From positions 1 to 60,607 of the forward strand of contig CANQBX010000017.1 of the NCBI GenBank assembly GCA_947589095.1: a DNA stretch of 60,607 nucleotides, given 5' to 3'. Position numbers and translations under genes: made by a program. Source of the DNA: an uncultured Lachnospiraceae bacterium. GTDB lineage: Bacteria; Bacillota; Clostridia; Lachnospirales; Lachnospiraceae. The notes under the pieces are model-generated. The model was not told the DNA's origin. It did no database searches and saw only the letters and a program-made list of their open reading frames with translations. Positions 16,563-25,642 of this stretch are shown here, piece after piece. How positions within the stretch are numbered: position 1 is the stretch's first letter; the number at the start of each line of letters is the position of its first letter.

Positions 16563-17576
16563 TCAGTTATCCGCTCTGTTTTTGGCCGCTTCCGAGTACT
16601 CGGTCGTCACCAGGGCCTCGTACGGAACCCGTTTTGGCAGCTCGCCGGCTTCTTCCAGAATGTTCTGCAGCAGATCGAAGCTTTCTTTCTCAAATATCGT
16701 ATCTTCCTTCCAGCTGTCCTGCTCTTTATAACGCCCGACGATGATCGTGATATTCTCTAACGGCGTCTCTTCGAACTGCGGACGGATCGTCTTTGCAATC
16801 TCTTCGGCCGTGTGGGAATTTACATAATCCATTCCCTTCTGGATCGCGTTGGTGAAATGCCGGATGATCTCCGGATGAGCCTCCAGATAGCTCTTCTTCG
16901 CGCTGTAGGCCGTGTAGGGGACGTAACCGGAATCGGTGCCCAGGGACGCGACCACATAGCCGCTGCCGTCCAGCTCCAGGCTGGTGGCGAAGGGCTCGAA
17001 TTCCACGGTGTAGTCCGCGTCGCTGCTTGTGAAAGCGGCGGCGGTCAGGCCGAAGCTGATGCTTTGGTCGATGGAGAGATCCGAAGAGGGGTCGATGCCG
17101 TTCTTTTTGAGGATATACTCAAAGACCATTTCCGGCATTCCGCCGGCGCGGCCGCCTAATACCTTTTTGCCCTTAAGCTTCTGCCAGTCGAAGTGTTCGT
17201 CCGGTTCCCTGGCCACCAGAAAATTGCCGGCCCGCTGTGTCAGCTGGGCGAAGTTGACGGCGTAGTCTTCGGCGCCGCCCGCGTAAGTATAGATGCTGGC
17301 TTCCGAGCCCATGAAGCCGATATCGGCGTCGCCGCTTATGAGGGAGGTCATGACCTTATCGGCGCCGCCGCCGTTGACGAGCGTTAAGTCGATTCCCTCC
17401 TCCTCGAAATATCCCAGCTCGATGGCGGCGTACTGGGGCGCGTAGAAAATGGAATGGGCCACTTCATTCAGCGTGACCGGCGTCAGACTTTCCGCGGATT
17501 CTTCTGCGGACCGGCAGGCGGTAAGAGAGGCCGCGGCCAGGACCGCGGCCATGGAAAACACGACAGCTTTTTTCAT
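16563..17576 (-). CDS. NMT1/SsuA-type ABC transporter substrate-binding lipoprotein
   Basis: A 337-residue protein with a lipoprotein signal peptide: MKKAVVF, hydrophobic core, then LTAC with the lipid-bearing Cys at residue 21. The mature part has the NMT1/THI5-like fold (SIFYAPQYAAIELGYFEEEGIDL, GGGADKVMTSLISGDADIGFMG), as in periplasmic-type binding proteins for thiamine precursors, sulfonates, nitrate or riboflavin. No ATPase or permease gene is next to it, so it is an orphan in this window. It converges with feoAB. GGAGG precedes the start on the minus strand. The ligand cannot be read from sequence. Confidence 0.88.
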   Translation of the reverse strand: MKKAVVFSMAAVLAAASLTACRSAEESAESLTPVTLNEVAHSIFYAPQYAAIELGYFEEEGIDLTLVNGGGADKVMTSLISGDADIGFMGSEASIYTYAGGAEDYAVNFAQLTQRAGNFLVAREPDEHFDWQKLKGKKVLGGRAGGMPEMVFEYILKKNGIDPSSDLSIDQSISFGLTAAAFTSSDADYTVEFEPFATSLELDGSGYVVASLGTDSGYVPYTAYSAKKSYLEAHPEIIRHFTNAIQKGMDYVNSHTAEEIAKTIRPQFEETPLENITIIVGRYKEQDSWKEDTIFEKESFDLLQNILEEAGELPKRVPYEALVTTEYSEAAKNRADN

Positions 17577-17633
17577 AGAGTCCTCCTTGCTTGGGGAAAT
17601 ACTGATAGTACATAATACTGCGGGGGACGGAAA

Positions 17634-17822
17634 ATGTGCATGACATGTCTGTCCGCCGCGCCGGATACCCTAGTTGCATCCAAAGCGCCGGAAGCGGATC
17701 ATATCGTTGATACGGAGGCGAAAGCCGCGCGCGTCGGCCAGCTTGCGGGGACGGTGCTCTCGCCTCTTATTTACGTGTTGTTTGGAGCGTTTATAATCCG
17801 CAAGCTTCGCAGGCGCAAATAG
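17634..17822 (+). CDS. Small putative membrane protein
   Basis: A 62-residue frame preceded by GGGGGACGG. The C-terminal half is a hydrophobic segment (LAGTVLSPLIYVLFGAFII) ended by RKLRRRK, a classic stop-transfer pattern. It lies divergent from the binding-protein gene, 57 bases away, and converges with cutC. No family is recognised; it may be a chance frame. Confidence 0.35.
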   Translation: MCMTCLSAAPDTLVASKAPEADHIVDTEAKAARVGQLAGTVLSPLIYVLFGAFIIRKLRRRK

Positions 17823-17981
17823 GACAAACAGCCGGTTCTGGTATGGTTCTTTGGCGGCTTCAGCGCGTGCGGCCGGAGAGACCGCCGCCGCTATGTCAGG
17901 TATGCAGGCAGGAGAAGACGCGGCGAAGGCAGCCGCCGTTCAGCCGGACGAAGGAGCTGATCGGGAAGGAAGCGGTCGTGT

Positions 17982-18755
17982 TTACACTGGAGAGGCAGCC
18001 GATTCCAGAAGCGCTCGCACTGCTTTTACGGCATTCTCGTCGGTTCTCAGAAGCTGGTATTCGCTGAGACCGGGGAGTCCCATGGAAACGGCGGGGTTGC
18101 GGAAGGTCATGCCGCTTTCCAGAACGACCTTGCCGGACATATGGAAGGAGCGGATATCGGTCTGCCTGAGAAGAAGGCAGACCGTGTCCGCGTTTATGCC
18201 GCCGCCTGCCAGAATGGAGGGACCGTCCGGTCCGGACATTCCGGTCAGCTTCTGCAGCAGGGGAAGACCCTCGAGGCAGGAGGACGCCTGGCCGGAGGTG
18301 AGGATTGTGTCAATACCCAGGCGCCTGGCCTGTTCCAGGGCGTCCAGCGGGCTGCGGCACATATCAAAGGCCCGGTGGAGGGTAACGGACATCCCGCGGG
18401 CGCAGTCCATGAAGCGGCCCATGCTTTCCGTGTCAAGCGTGCCGTCCGGCCGCAGGCATCCGATGACGACGCCGTCGGCTCCGGCCCTTTGAAAAGCCCG
18501 GATCTCCCGGCAGATGATATCGGTCTCCGCTTCGGAGTAGAGAAAGTCGCCGAAACGGGGGCGGATCAGCACATGAATGGGAAGAGAGACGTTTTCTCTT
18601 ACCTTCTCATATAAAGCCATGGTCGGCGTGGTGCCGCCGATGATCAGATTGGCGCAGAGTTCCAGGCGGCCGGCGCCGCCGCGCATGGCCGCGAGGGCCG
18701 ATTCGGGAGAATCGACGCAGCATTCCAGCAGATATCGTTGTCTGTTTGACAGCAT
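17982..18755 (-). CDS. cutC: CutC family protein
   Basis: A 257-residue TIM-barrel protein with the family landmarks LECCVDS near the start, GAGRLELCANLIIGGTTPT, VLIRPRFGDFLYSEAE, GADGVVIGCL, TLHRAFDM and ILAGGGINADT. CutC was named for copper tolerance in E. coli but later work does not support a transport role, so the real enzymatic function is open. It is monocistronic, with an extended -10 promoter about 110 bases upstream on the minus strand. Confidence 0.92.
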   Translation of the reverse strand: MLSNRQRYLLECCVDSPESALAAMRGGAGRLELCANLIIGGTTPTMALYEKVRENVSLPIHVLIRPRFGDFLYSEAETDIICREIRAFQRAGADGVVIGCLRPDGTLDTESMGRFMDCARGMSVTLHRAFDMCRSPLDALEQARRLGIDTILTSGQASSCLEGLPLLQKLTGMSGPDGPSILAGGGINADTVCLLLRQTDIRSFHMSGKVVLESGMTFRNPAVSMGLPGLSEYQLLRTDENAVKAVRALLESAASPV

Positions 18756-18865
18756 AAGGATCCTTTCTCAGCATCGAACCGGCGGGGCGCTGCCCCGGGA
18801 GGCTGCCGCGCGGCGTACGGTCGGTCTGTCCGGCAGCCGGGTCGGGCTGTATATTCGTTATGGAA

Positions 18866-18874
18866 AGTATAGCA
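18866..18874 (-). promoter_or_regulatory. Extended -10 promoter of cutC
   Basis: On the minus strand TGCTATACT (TGn plus TATACT). No good -35 at 17 bases, as is usual for extended -10 promoters. Confidence 0.45.
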
Positions 18875-18935
18875 CATTTCTCTCCTTCTGTGCGTGAAAT
18901 CTGCAGGATCCCTTTTTTTAAAAAAGAATAGATAA

Positions 18936-18964
18936 TTGACCGGTCTGTCCTTTTGTGGTATGTT
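18936..18964 (+). promoter_or_regulatory. Promoter of the ABC exporter / DUF1854 operon
   Basis: TTGACC (18936-18941), 17-base spacer, TATGTT (18959-18964); an A/T-rich stretch lies just upstream. Confidence 0.65.
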
Positions 18965-19043
18965 TATTTCATGCATCCGCGCCTTGCGAAGGCCGCAATA
19001 CGGCGACTGGGATGTTTGTGTAACGGAGGTTTAGTACGGTTTT

Positions 19044-21359
19044 ATGAATGTACCGGATAGTTTTATCCGCGCGGTAAAGAAGTACGGTATCGCGGAAGAG
19101 GATATCGTCTTCACAGCCGCCGCGGATCTCGATATGGAATACCGCTTCGCGGACAGCATCGCGGCGGTTACGAAGAAGCGGCTGATCTTCGCGGCGTATC
19201 CTTACCGGGGGAAGCGGGAGTACCGCTTCGGAGGTTACAGCGGCTGGCAGCTGGAGGATACGCGGGAGTTCGAAGAGCCTGCGATCCAGCTGTGGGAGCT
19301 CAAGCGCGTGGAGCGGCTGGAGGTGATCCGCGAGGTCAGCACCGGCGTGCTGATGGCGGTGATCGACGGCACGGAGCGGTGCCTGTGCCATTTCTCCAAC
19401 ACCCGGATGGAGGTTTTCCTCCGGATCTGCCGGATCCTGAATAAGATCAAGAAGGAAGAGGAGATCACGTCCGAGGATCTGGACGTGAAGAGAGGCCGGG
19501 AGTGCTGCCCCAGGTGCGGCATGATCTATCCGGACCAGGAGCGGAAGGTCTGTCCCAAGTGCATGGATAAGAGATCGATCCTTCTGCGGGTACTGTCGTA
19601 TTTTAAGCCGTATAAGCCGGCGCTGGCGGTGATGGTCTTCTGCTATCTGGGGACGGCGGTCGTGAATCTGACCTGGCCGTATTTAAGCGGAACCGTTCTC
19701 TATGACCGGGTATTGGCCCGGGATGAGAGCTTTCTGGCGCTTCTTCACCTGCCGGCGGGACGGTTTGTGACCGCGCTTGTAATGCTGGTGATCGCCATCG
19801 TCGTATCAAAGGTTGCGCTCCAGGCATTGGGTATCCTGCAGGGAGTAATGACTGCCCGGATCGCGCCGGAAGTGGTGGCCACGCTGAAAAGCCAGGTATT
19901 CGATTCCATGGGAAGGCTGTCGATCAGCTTCTATTCCAGAAGGCAGACCGGAGGCCTGATGACCAGGGTCTCGGACGATGCGGAAGAGATCTCCAGTTTT
20001 TTCATCGACGGGCTCCCATATATATTCATCAATGCAGGCATCCTGCTCGCAACCGGTATCATCATGCTCTGCTTAAATCCCCTTCTCGCCGTTGTGTCCA
20101 TGGCGCTCATGCCGGTTCTGGTGGTCATGAGCGCGAAAATGATGCCGCATCTGTGGCATTATTACGGCAAGCGGCACCGGGCCAACCGACGCTTAAACGC
20201 GCAGATGAACGAGAATTTCACCGGCGCCCGCGTAGTGAAGGCGTTCGGCCAGGAAGAGCAGGAGACGGTGCGATTCTCGTCGAGCAACAAACGGGTCCGG
20301 GGAGCAGAACTGGATCTGGCTCGCTACGACAACAAATTCTACGCGCTTTACGCCGCCGTGGAGGATACGCTGAGCTTCCTGGTATGGGCGGTCGGCGGCG
20401 CGCTGATCATCAGCGGCTCCAATATGGAAGTGGGCATGCTTCTGACCTTCTCCGGCTATGTGGGGCAGCTGCAGGGACCGCTGGAATTCATGTCGCGGAT
20501 CGTCCGCTGGTACACCGACTGCATGAATTCGGCCCAGAGAATGTTTGAGATCATCGACGCCGTGCCGGAGGTGAAGGAATCGCCGGATCCGCTGCGGCCG
20601 CAGAGCCTGCGGGGCGAGATCGAACTGAAACACGTGACTTTCAGCTACGAGTCCCACAAGCCGGTACTAAAGGACGTCAGCTTCCATGTGAACGCCGGCG
20701 AGGTCTTCGGCATCGTGGGCCGGTCCGGCTCCGGCAAGTCTACGCTGGTGAACCTGATCTCACGCCTTTACGACACGGAGGAGGGCGAGGTGCTGGTGGA
20801 CGGCGTGAACGTGAAGCAGTACGGCTTTAAGGAGCTTCGCAAAAATGTGGCCATGGTGTCCCAGGAGACTTACATTTTCATGGGAACCGTGGCGGAAAAT
20901 ATCGCCTACGCCCGCCCCGACGCCACCCGGGAGGAGATCATCCGGGCGGCCATCCAGGCCAACGCCCACGATTTCATCTGCCGGATGCCGGAAGGCTACG
21001 ATACGATCCTGGGCGCGTCCCGGCGCTCCCTGTCCGGCGGCGAGAAGCAGCGGATCTCCATCGCCAGGGCGATCCTGGCGGATCCGAAGATCCTGATCCT
21101 GGACGAGGCCACGTCCGCCGTGGACACGGAGACGGAGCTGGCGATCCAGAAGTCGCTGGAACAGCTGGAGAAGGGACGCACGGTGCTGTCCATCGCCCAC
21201 CGGCTGTCGACGCTTCGCAACGCGTCGCATCTGATCGTACTGGATGACGGGAAGATCACGGAATCGGGGACCCATGAGGAGCTGCTCGCGAAGAAAGGAA
21301 CTTATTATAAGCTGAGCGAGCTGCAGACGAAGGCACTGGCGATGCGCGGAATTGAATAA
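19044..21359 (+). CDS. ABC exporter (ATPase-permease) with N-terminal PH-like and zinc-ribbon domains, subunit 1
   Basis: A 771-residue protein. Residues 1-~140 form a beta-rich domain (AAVTKKRLIFAAYPYRG, LWELKRVERLEVI) that looks PH-like; residues ~153-175 are a zinc ribbon (CCPRCG ... CPKC). A normal six-helix exporter domain follows, then an ATPase with Walker A GRSGSGKST (~residue 559), LSGGEKQR and ILILDEATSAVD; the catalytic Glu is present. Typical exporters are ~580 residues, so the first 190 are extra. It is followed by a DUF1854 gene and a second exporter of the same plan, so a heterodimer is likely. Similar DUF1854-ABC sets in proteobacteria are named cyanophycin-associated; the substrate here is unknown. 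Confidence 0.88.
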   Translation: MNVPDSFIRAVKKYGIAEEDIVFTAAADLDMEYRFADSIAAVTKKRLIFAAYPYRGKREYRFGGYSGWQLEDTREFEEPAIQLWELKRVERLEVIREVSTGVLMAVIDGTERCLCHFSNTRMEVFLRICRILNKIKKEEEITSEDLDVKRGRECCPRCGMIYPDQERKVCPKCMDKRSILLRVLSYFKPYKPALAVMVFCYLGTAVVNLTWPYLSGTVLYDRVLARDESFLALLHLPAGRFVTALVMLVIAIVVSKVALQALGILQGVMTARIAPEVVATLKSQVFDSMGRLSISFYSRRQTGGLMTRVSDDAEEISSFFIDGLPYIFINAGILLATGIIMLCLNPLLAVVSMALMPVLVVMSAKMMPHLWHYYGKRHRANRRLNAQMNENFTGARVVKAFGQEEQETVRFSSSNKRVRGAELDLARYDNKFYALYAAVEDTLSFLVWAVGGALIISGSNMEVGMLLTFSGYVGQLQGPLEFMSRIVRWYTDCMNSAQRMFEIIDAVPEVKESPDPLRPQSLRGEIELKHVTFSYESHKPVLKDVSFHVNAGEVFGIVGRSGSGKSTLVNLISRLYDTEEGEVLVDGVNVKQYGFKELRKNVAMVSQETYIFMGTVAENIAYARPDATREEIIRAAIQANAHDFICRMPEGYDTILGASRRSLSGGEKQRISIARAILADPKILILDEATSAVDTETELAIQKSLEQLEKGRTVLSIAHRLSTLRNASHLIVLDDGKITESGTHEELLAKKGTYYKLSELQTKALAMRGIE

Positions 21360-21510
21360 GATTGCGGCTGTCGGCGTGCGGAATCGGCCAGCGGCCGGTG
21401 ATGTATGGTGTGGTGACTGCAGCGGCCGCCGGCAGCGCATCGGACGGATTGAAGAGATCAACTGCCGCGAATATTGTGCGGAGAGAAGGAAATAGAAAGA
21501 AGGTATAGAT

Positions 21511-22092
21511 ATGCCTCCAATGAGAGAACAGGAACACCAGGATCTGTTGAACCTGCGTGAATTTGACGAGGAAGCATTGAAGAAGGAATCGGAGGAGCTC
21601 CTGGAGATGCGTCTTCTGACCCGTGAGAACGCCCGGTTCGCCCGGACGGGAGGCGGATTCATTTCCCTGAAATACGGTGAAAAGGAATACTCCCGCGTCG
21701 GGGTCTATCTGACGTTTCCGCTGACGGAGCCGGATGAATTCATCTCGATCCGGGAAGCGGATGAGAAGGCGAAGGAGATCGGCCTGATCGGGAAGCTGTC
21801 CGATCTGGACAAAGACCAGCAGGAGATGATCCGCGAGCAGATCCGGCTTCGGTATTTCATGCCGGTCATAGAGAAGGTGCTGGACGTGAAGGACGAGTAC
21901 GGCTACGCCTACTGGAACGTGACCACCGGTTTCGGAGCCTGCCGCTTCACCACCCGAATGAGCGGCGACGCGGTGATCTTTCTCGGAGACAACCGTCTTA
22001 TGGTGACGGACATTGACGGGAACCGGTACGAGATCCCGGATTTCTATAAGCTGAGCGTCCAGGAGAGGAAGAAGCTGGATCTGTTCATTTAA
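21511..22092 (+). CDS. DUF1854 family protein
   Basis: A 193-residue soluble protein with family landmarks: LLTRENARFARTGGGFISL, EYSRVGVYLTFPLTEPDEFISI, RYFMPVIEKVLDVKDEYGYAYW and RFTTRMSGDAVIFLGDNRLMVTDIDGNRYEIPD. It lies between two ABC exporters of matching architecture, 151 bases after the first and 23 before the second, all on one strand. Database names for relatives link DUF1854 proteins to cyanophycin-metabolism ABC transporters. No biochemical function is known. The constant gene order suggests it is an accessory subunit of the exporter. Confidence 0.85.
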   Translation: MPPMREQEHQDLLNLREFDEEALKKESEELLEMRLLTRENARFARTGGGFISLKYGEKEYSRVGVYLTFPLTEPDEFISIREADEKAKEIGLIGKLSDLDKDQQEMIREQIRLRYFMPVIEKVLDVKDEYGYAYWNVTTGFGACRFTTRMSGDAVIFLGDNRLMVTDIDGNRYEIPDFYKLSVQERKKLDLFI

Positions 22093-22115
22093 GTTTTAGA
22101 AATGAGGCAAGTTTC

Positions 22116-24347
22116 ATGAAGTTACTATATACATTAACGCCCGCCCAGACGGAGGCGCTTCACCTTGCGCCCGGCGAAAAGCTGTGGTACTGCGTCCCGG
22201 TGGATCTGGCGTATGACAGCCGGGAGAAGAAGGTCCGCGAGTCCTATACCGACCGGATCTGGCTGGCCGTGACCCGGAAGCGCTTCCTGGTGCTGGACGG
22301 CGAGGCAGTGACCGCGTCCTGGGAGCTGGCGGACTGCGAGCGGATTCGCTGCGAGCACCAGGTTCACAGCGGGATTGTAACCGTCCTGACGAAAGCCGGC
22401 CGGGAGATCTGCGCGGCCCGTTTTTCCATGCGCCATATCATCCGCGTCTCCTATGTGGCCCGCGGCGCCCAGGCGCTGATCACGGCCCTTGAGGACGGCC
22501 GGATCCCCGGCGAGGAGGAGCGGGTCCACAGTCACGAATACGAGAAATACTGCGAGAAATGCGGCCGCGCCCTGCCGGGTACCAGCAGGTGTCCCTACTG
22601 TTCGGGCAAAGGCGACATCATGCGCAAATTCTTTACCCTCTGCGGCGGTTATATCGGAAAACTCCTGCTGATCTCGCTCCTGATGGTACTGGTGTCCGTG
22701 GTGAATCTGCTGACGCCCATGGTCCAGAGGGATTTTATCGATAACGCCCTCGCTGCGGGACAGGGAACCTGGCGCGATCTGTGGCTTTTCGCGGGAGTCA
22801 GCTTCGCGCTCCTGCTTTTGCGGATCATCCTGTCGGTGGTGCGTTACTGGAACTGCGCCAAGCTGGGCGCGTCCCTGAGCATGACGCTTCGCCAGAAGCT
22901 GTATGTAAAGATCCAGAGCCTGTCGTTGTCTTTCATCAATAACCGCCGGCCGGGCGAGCTGATGAACCGTGTTTCCAGAGATACCCGACAGGTCCGGCAG
23001 TTCATGGAGGATGTGTTCGGCGATATGTTCTCCACGCTTCTGACGATGATCGTTTCCCTGTTCATGATGCTGACGATCAGCTGGAAGATGACGATTCTTT
23101 CCATGGCGTTTGTGGCGCTCGTATTTGTCTTGTTCCGGCTTTTCCAGCACCATACCCATGTGATGTTCCATAAGCAGTGGCTGAAATCGGACGACTTAAG
23201 CAGCCGGCTGCAGGATATCATTTCCGGTATCCGGGTGGTGAAGACCTTCGGCCAGGAGGAGCGGGAGGCGGAAAGGTTCAGGCGGACAGCCATGGATTTC
23301 GCGGCCATTTCCCGGAAAAATGAAACCTTCTGGGCCGTGCTTTTTCCGATTATCAGCTTTCTGATGAGCTGCGGCACTTATTTCGCGGTCCTCTTAGGCG
23401 GCCTGGATGTGCTGAACGGGAGAATGAGCATGGGCCAGCTGGTCCAGTATATCACCTACTGCGGCTATCTTTTCGGCCCGTTAAGCTGGATGACCCATCT
23501 GCCCAGGGCGGTCATGCAGCTGGTCATCAGCCTGAACCGGATCTACGACGTGCTGGACGAGGAGCCGCGGATGGCGGATAAGCCGGACGCGAAGGAATTC
23601 CCGATCCGGGGCGCGTTCACATTTGAGCATGTGTCCTTCGGCTACCAGACCTATGAGCCGGTATTGGAAAATATCAATTTCGAGGTGAAGCCGGGAGAAA
23701 TGATCGGCCTGGTGGGCGCTTCCGGCGCCGGCAAGTCTACGTTAATCAACCTGATCATGCGGCTTTACGACGTGGACCAGGGACGGATCACGATCGACGG
23801 CGTGGATATCCGGGATATCAAGATGGAGAGTCTCCATTCCCAGATCGGCGTGGTGCTGCAGGAGACCTTCCTGTTCTCCGGCACGATCCTCCAGAATATC
23901 CGCTTCGCACGGCAGGACGCTCCTCTTTCCGAAGTGATCCGGGCGGCCAAGGCTGCCAACGCCCACGATTTCATCTGCAAGACTCCGGACGGCTACAATA
24001 CCTACGTGGGCGAGCACGGCTACAATCTGTCCGGCGGCGAGCGGCAGCGGATCTCCATCGCCCGGGCAATCTTAAATAACCCGCGGCTTCTCATCCTGGA
24101 CGAGGCCACATCGGCGCTGGATACAGAGAGCGAATTTCTGATCCAACAGGCCATGGAGCGGCTTGTGAAGGGAAGAACCACATTTGCCATCGCCCACCGG
24201 CTCTCCACCCTGCGGAACGCCGACCGGCTGGTGGTCATCGACCGCCACGGCATCGCCGAGATCGGCACCCACAATGAACTTCTGGAGAAGAAGGGAATCT
24301 ACTACGGCCTGGTGACGGCGCAGCTTAAGATGTCGGAGGGGAGATAG
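22116..24347 (+). CDS. ABC exporter (ATPase-permease) with N-terminal PH-like and zinc-ribbon domains, subunit 2
   Basis: A 743-residue protein of the same plan as the exporter at 19044: an N-terminal beta domain (DRIWLAVTRKRFLVLDGEAV, residues 1-~125), a zinc ribbon at ~146-163 (CEKCG ... CPYC), six membrane helices, and an ATPase with Walker A GASGAGKST (~residue 534), LSGGERQR and LLILDEATSALD. Both ATPase sites in the pair look catalytic. The two N-terminal domains share the layout but little sequence, as expected for old paralogues in a heterodimer. It ends the operon; the next gene has its own promoter. Confidence 0.88.
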   Translation: MKLLYTLTPAQTEALHLAPGEKLWYCVPVDLAYDSREKKVRESYTDRIWLAVTRKRFLVLDGEAVTASWELADCERIRCEHQVHSGIVTVLTKAGREICAARFSMRHIIRVSYVARGAQALITALEDGRIPGEEERVHSHEYEKYCEKCGRALPGTSRCPYCSGKGDIMRKFFTLCGGYIGKLLLISLLMVLVSVVNLLTPMVQRDFIDNALAAGQGTWRDLWLFAGVSFALLLLRIILSVVRYWNCAKLGASLSMTLRQKLYVKIQSLSLSFINNRRPGELMNRVSRDTRQVRQFMEDVFGDMFSTLLTMIVSLFMMLTISWKMTILSMAFVALVFVLFRLFQHHTHVMFHKQWLKSDDLSSRLQDIISGIRVVKTFGQEEREAERFRRTAMDFAAISRKNETFWAVLFPIISFLMSCGTYFAVLLGGLDVLNGRMSMGQLVQYITYCGYLFGPLSWMTHLPRAVMQLVISLNRIYDVLDEEPRMADKPDAKEFPIRGAFTFEHVSFGYQTYEPVLENINFEVKPGEMIGLVGASGAGKSTLINLIMRLYDVDQGRITIDGVDIRDIKMESLHSQIGVVLQETFLFSGTILQNIRFARQDAPLSEVIRAAKAANAHDFICKTPDGYNTYVGEHGYNLSGGERQRISIARAILNNPRLLILDEATSALDTESEFLIQQAMERLVKGRTTFAIAHRLSTLRNADRLVVIDRHGIAEIGTHNELLEKKGIYYGLVTAQLKMSEGR

Positions 24348-24389
24348 GTGTCTTCTGCATCGCCGGGTATATCTTTTTCGGAAATTTTA

Positions 24390-24398
24390 TGGTATAAT
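24390..24398 (+). promoter_or_regulatory. Extended -10 promoter of the LOR/SDH gene
   Basis: TGG followed by perfect TATAAT (24393-24398); no good -35. The box lies inside the left arm of an 11-base perfect inverted repeat, GGTATAATTTC (24391-24401) and GAAATTATACC (24440-24450). Confidence 0.65.
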
Positions 24399-24405
24399 TT
24401 CTGAC

Positions 24406-24473
24406 GAGATTATATCTGCGACGGTTCGGCGTCCGACAAGAAATTATACCCGCGCCGGTTCGGCGTCCGACAA
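24406..24473 (+). repeat. 34-bp direct repeat in the LOR/SDH leader
   Basis: The 18-base core CGGTTCGGCGTCCGACAA occurs at 24422-24439 and 24456-24473, period 34, each preceded by an ATTATA-containing segment. It lies between promoter and gene and may be an operator or RNA element. Confidence 0.75.
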
Positions 24474-24517
24474 ACGTGCACTGCAGGGTTTATGACACAA
24501 TGAGAAGGAGAGCAGCC

Positions 24518-25606
24518 ATGAGTTTTGAACTGAGAAAATTTATCCCGCCGGAATTTGATCAGCCGTTTCTTGCAGACGCGCCGGACGCTTCGCTTTGCGC
24601 GGCGCCGTTTGACGGTGTCGCGCCGGAGAATTACCATGCGATGAGTATTTTCCCGGAGTATTTTAAGATCGATGGGAAATGGCTCCTGGCGGAGGAGAGC
24701 CGTATGGACTGCGTGCCTGTCTATGAGGGCGGCAGGATTATCGTGCGGGAGTTCCGGCTTCTTAAGAAAGGCGATCTGGTGGTTACAGGAAGGACGGAGA
24801 ATGCGGAGGAAGGAATCTATGTATATCCGGATGGTTTCCGCGAGGCGAAGGAGGTCCGCGATACCTTTGCGTTCCGGCAGAACCGGTCGCGGGAGACCGC
24901 ATTTTCCAGAGATTACGACGAACTGTATGAACTGCTGAACCATGAGAAGGAAAACGGCAGGATCGTGTGGGTCCTGGGGCCGGCGTTCGCTTTCGACAAC
25001 GACGCCAGGAACGCGTTCTCCAAGCTGATCGCGAACGGTTATGTGGACTGTGTGATGGCTGGAAATGCTCTTGCGACCCATGACCTGGAGGCTGCCTATC
25101 TGGGAACGGCTCTTGGGCAGGATATCTATACGCAGAAAAGCCAGGAGAATGGTCATTACAATCATCTGGATACGATCAACCGGGTGAAATACCATGGCGG
25201 AATTTCGCAGTTTATTGAAAAGGAACGGATCGACAACGGAATCATTTATAACTGCGAGAAATACCATGTGCCCTATGTGCTGGCCGGTTCCATCCGCGAC
25301 GACGGGCCGCTGCCGCCGGTGTACGGCAATGTGTACGAGGCCCAGGACCGGATGCGGGATCAGATCCGCACGGCGACCACGGTGATCTGCATGGCGACGA
25401 CGCTGCACACGATCGCTACTGGAAATATGACGCCGTCCTACCGGGTACTGCCGGACGGAACGGTGCGTCAGGTGTATTTCTACTGCGTGGATATTTCCGA
25501 ATTTACGGTCAATAAGCTGAGCGACCGGGGAAGCCTTTCGGCACGCGGGATCGTGACCAACGTGCAGGATTTTATCGTGACGCTGAGCAAGGGGCTGGGA
25601 CTGTAG
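24518..25606 (+). CDS. LOR/SDH-family protein, possible ornithine cyclodeaminase
   Basis: ATG 24518 has GAAGGAGAG 8-10 bases before it; the open frame upstream is not used. The 362-residue protein matches my memory of the LOR/SDH family (TIGR00300-type), the C-terminal module of cyanobacterial AgrE/ArgZ and the archaeal ornithine cyclodeaminase: ESRMDCVPVY, RDYDELYELL, MAGNALATHDLEAAYLGTALG, VLAGSIRDDGPLPPVYG and ICMATTLHTIATGNM. Those enzymes convert ornithine to proline with NAD. The arginine dihydrolase half of AgrE is absent. It follows an exporter/DUF1854 set whose relatives are linked to the arginine polymer cyanophycin, which makes a role in arginine/ornithine use attractive but unproven. 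Confidence 0.65.
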   Translation: MSFELRKFIPPEFDQPFLADAPDASLCAAPFDGVAPENYHAMSIFPEYFKIDGKWLLAEESRMDCVPVYEGGRIIVREFRLLKKGDLVVTGRTENAEEGIYVYPDGFREAKEVRDTFAFRQNRSRETAFSRDYDELYELLNHEKENGRIVWVLGPAFAFDNDARNAFSKLIANGYVDCVMAGNALATHDLEAAYLGTALGQDIYTQKSQENGHYNHLDTINRVKYHGGISQFIEKERIDNGIIYNCEKYHVPYVLAGSIRDDGPLPPVYGNVYEAQDRMRDQIRTATTVICMATTLHTIATGNMTPSYRVLPDGTVRQVYFYCVDISEFTVNKLSDRGSLSARGIVTNVQDFIVTLSKGLGL

Positions 25607-25642
25607 AGGACAGAAGCGCTTAGGAGACGTGGAAGACAGAAG

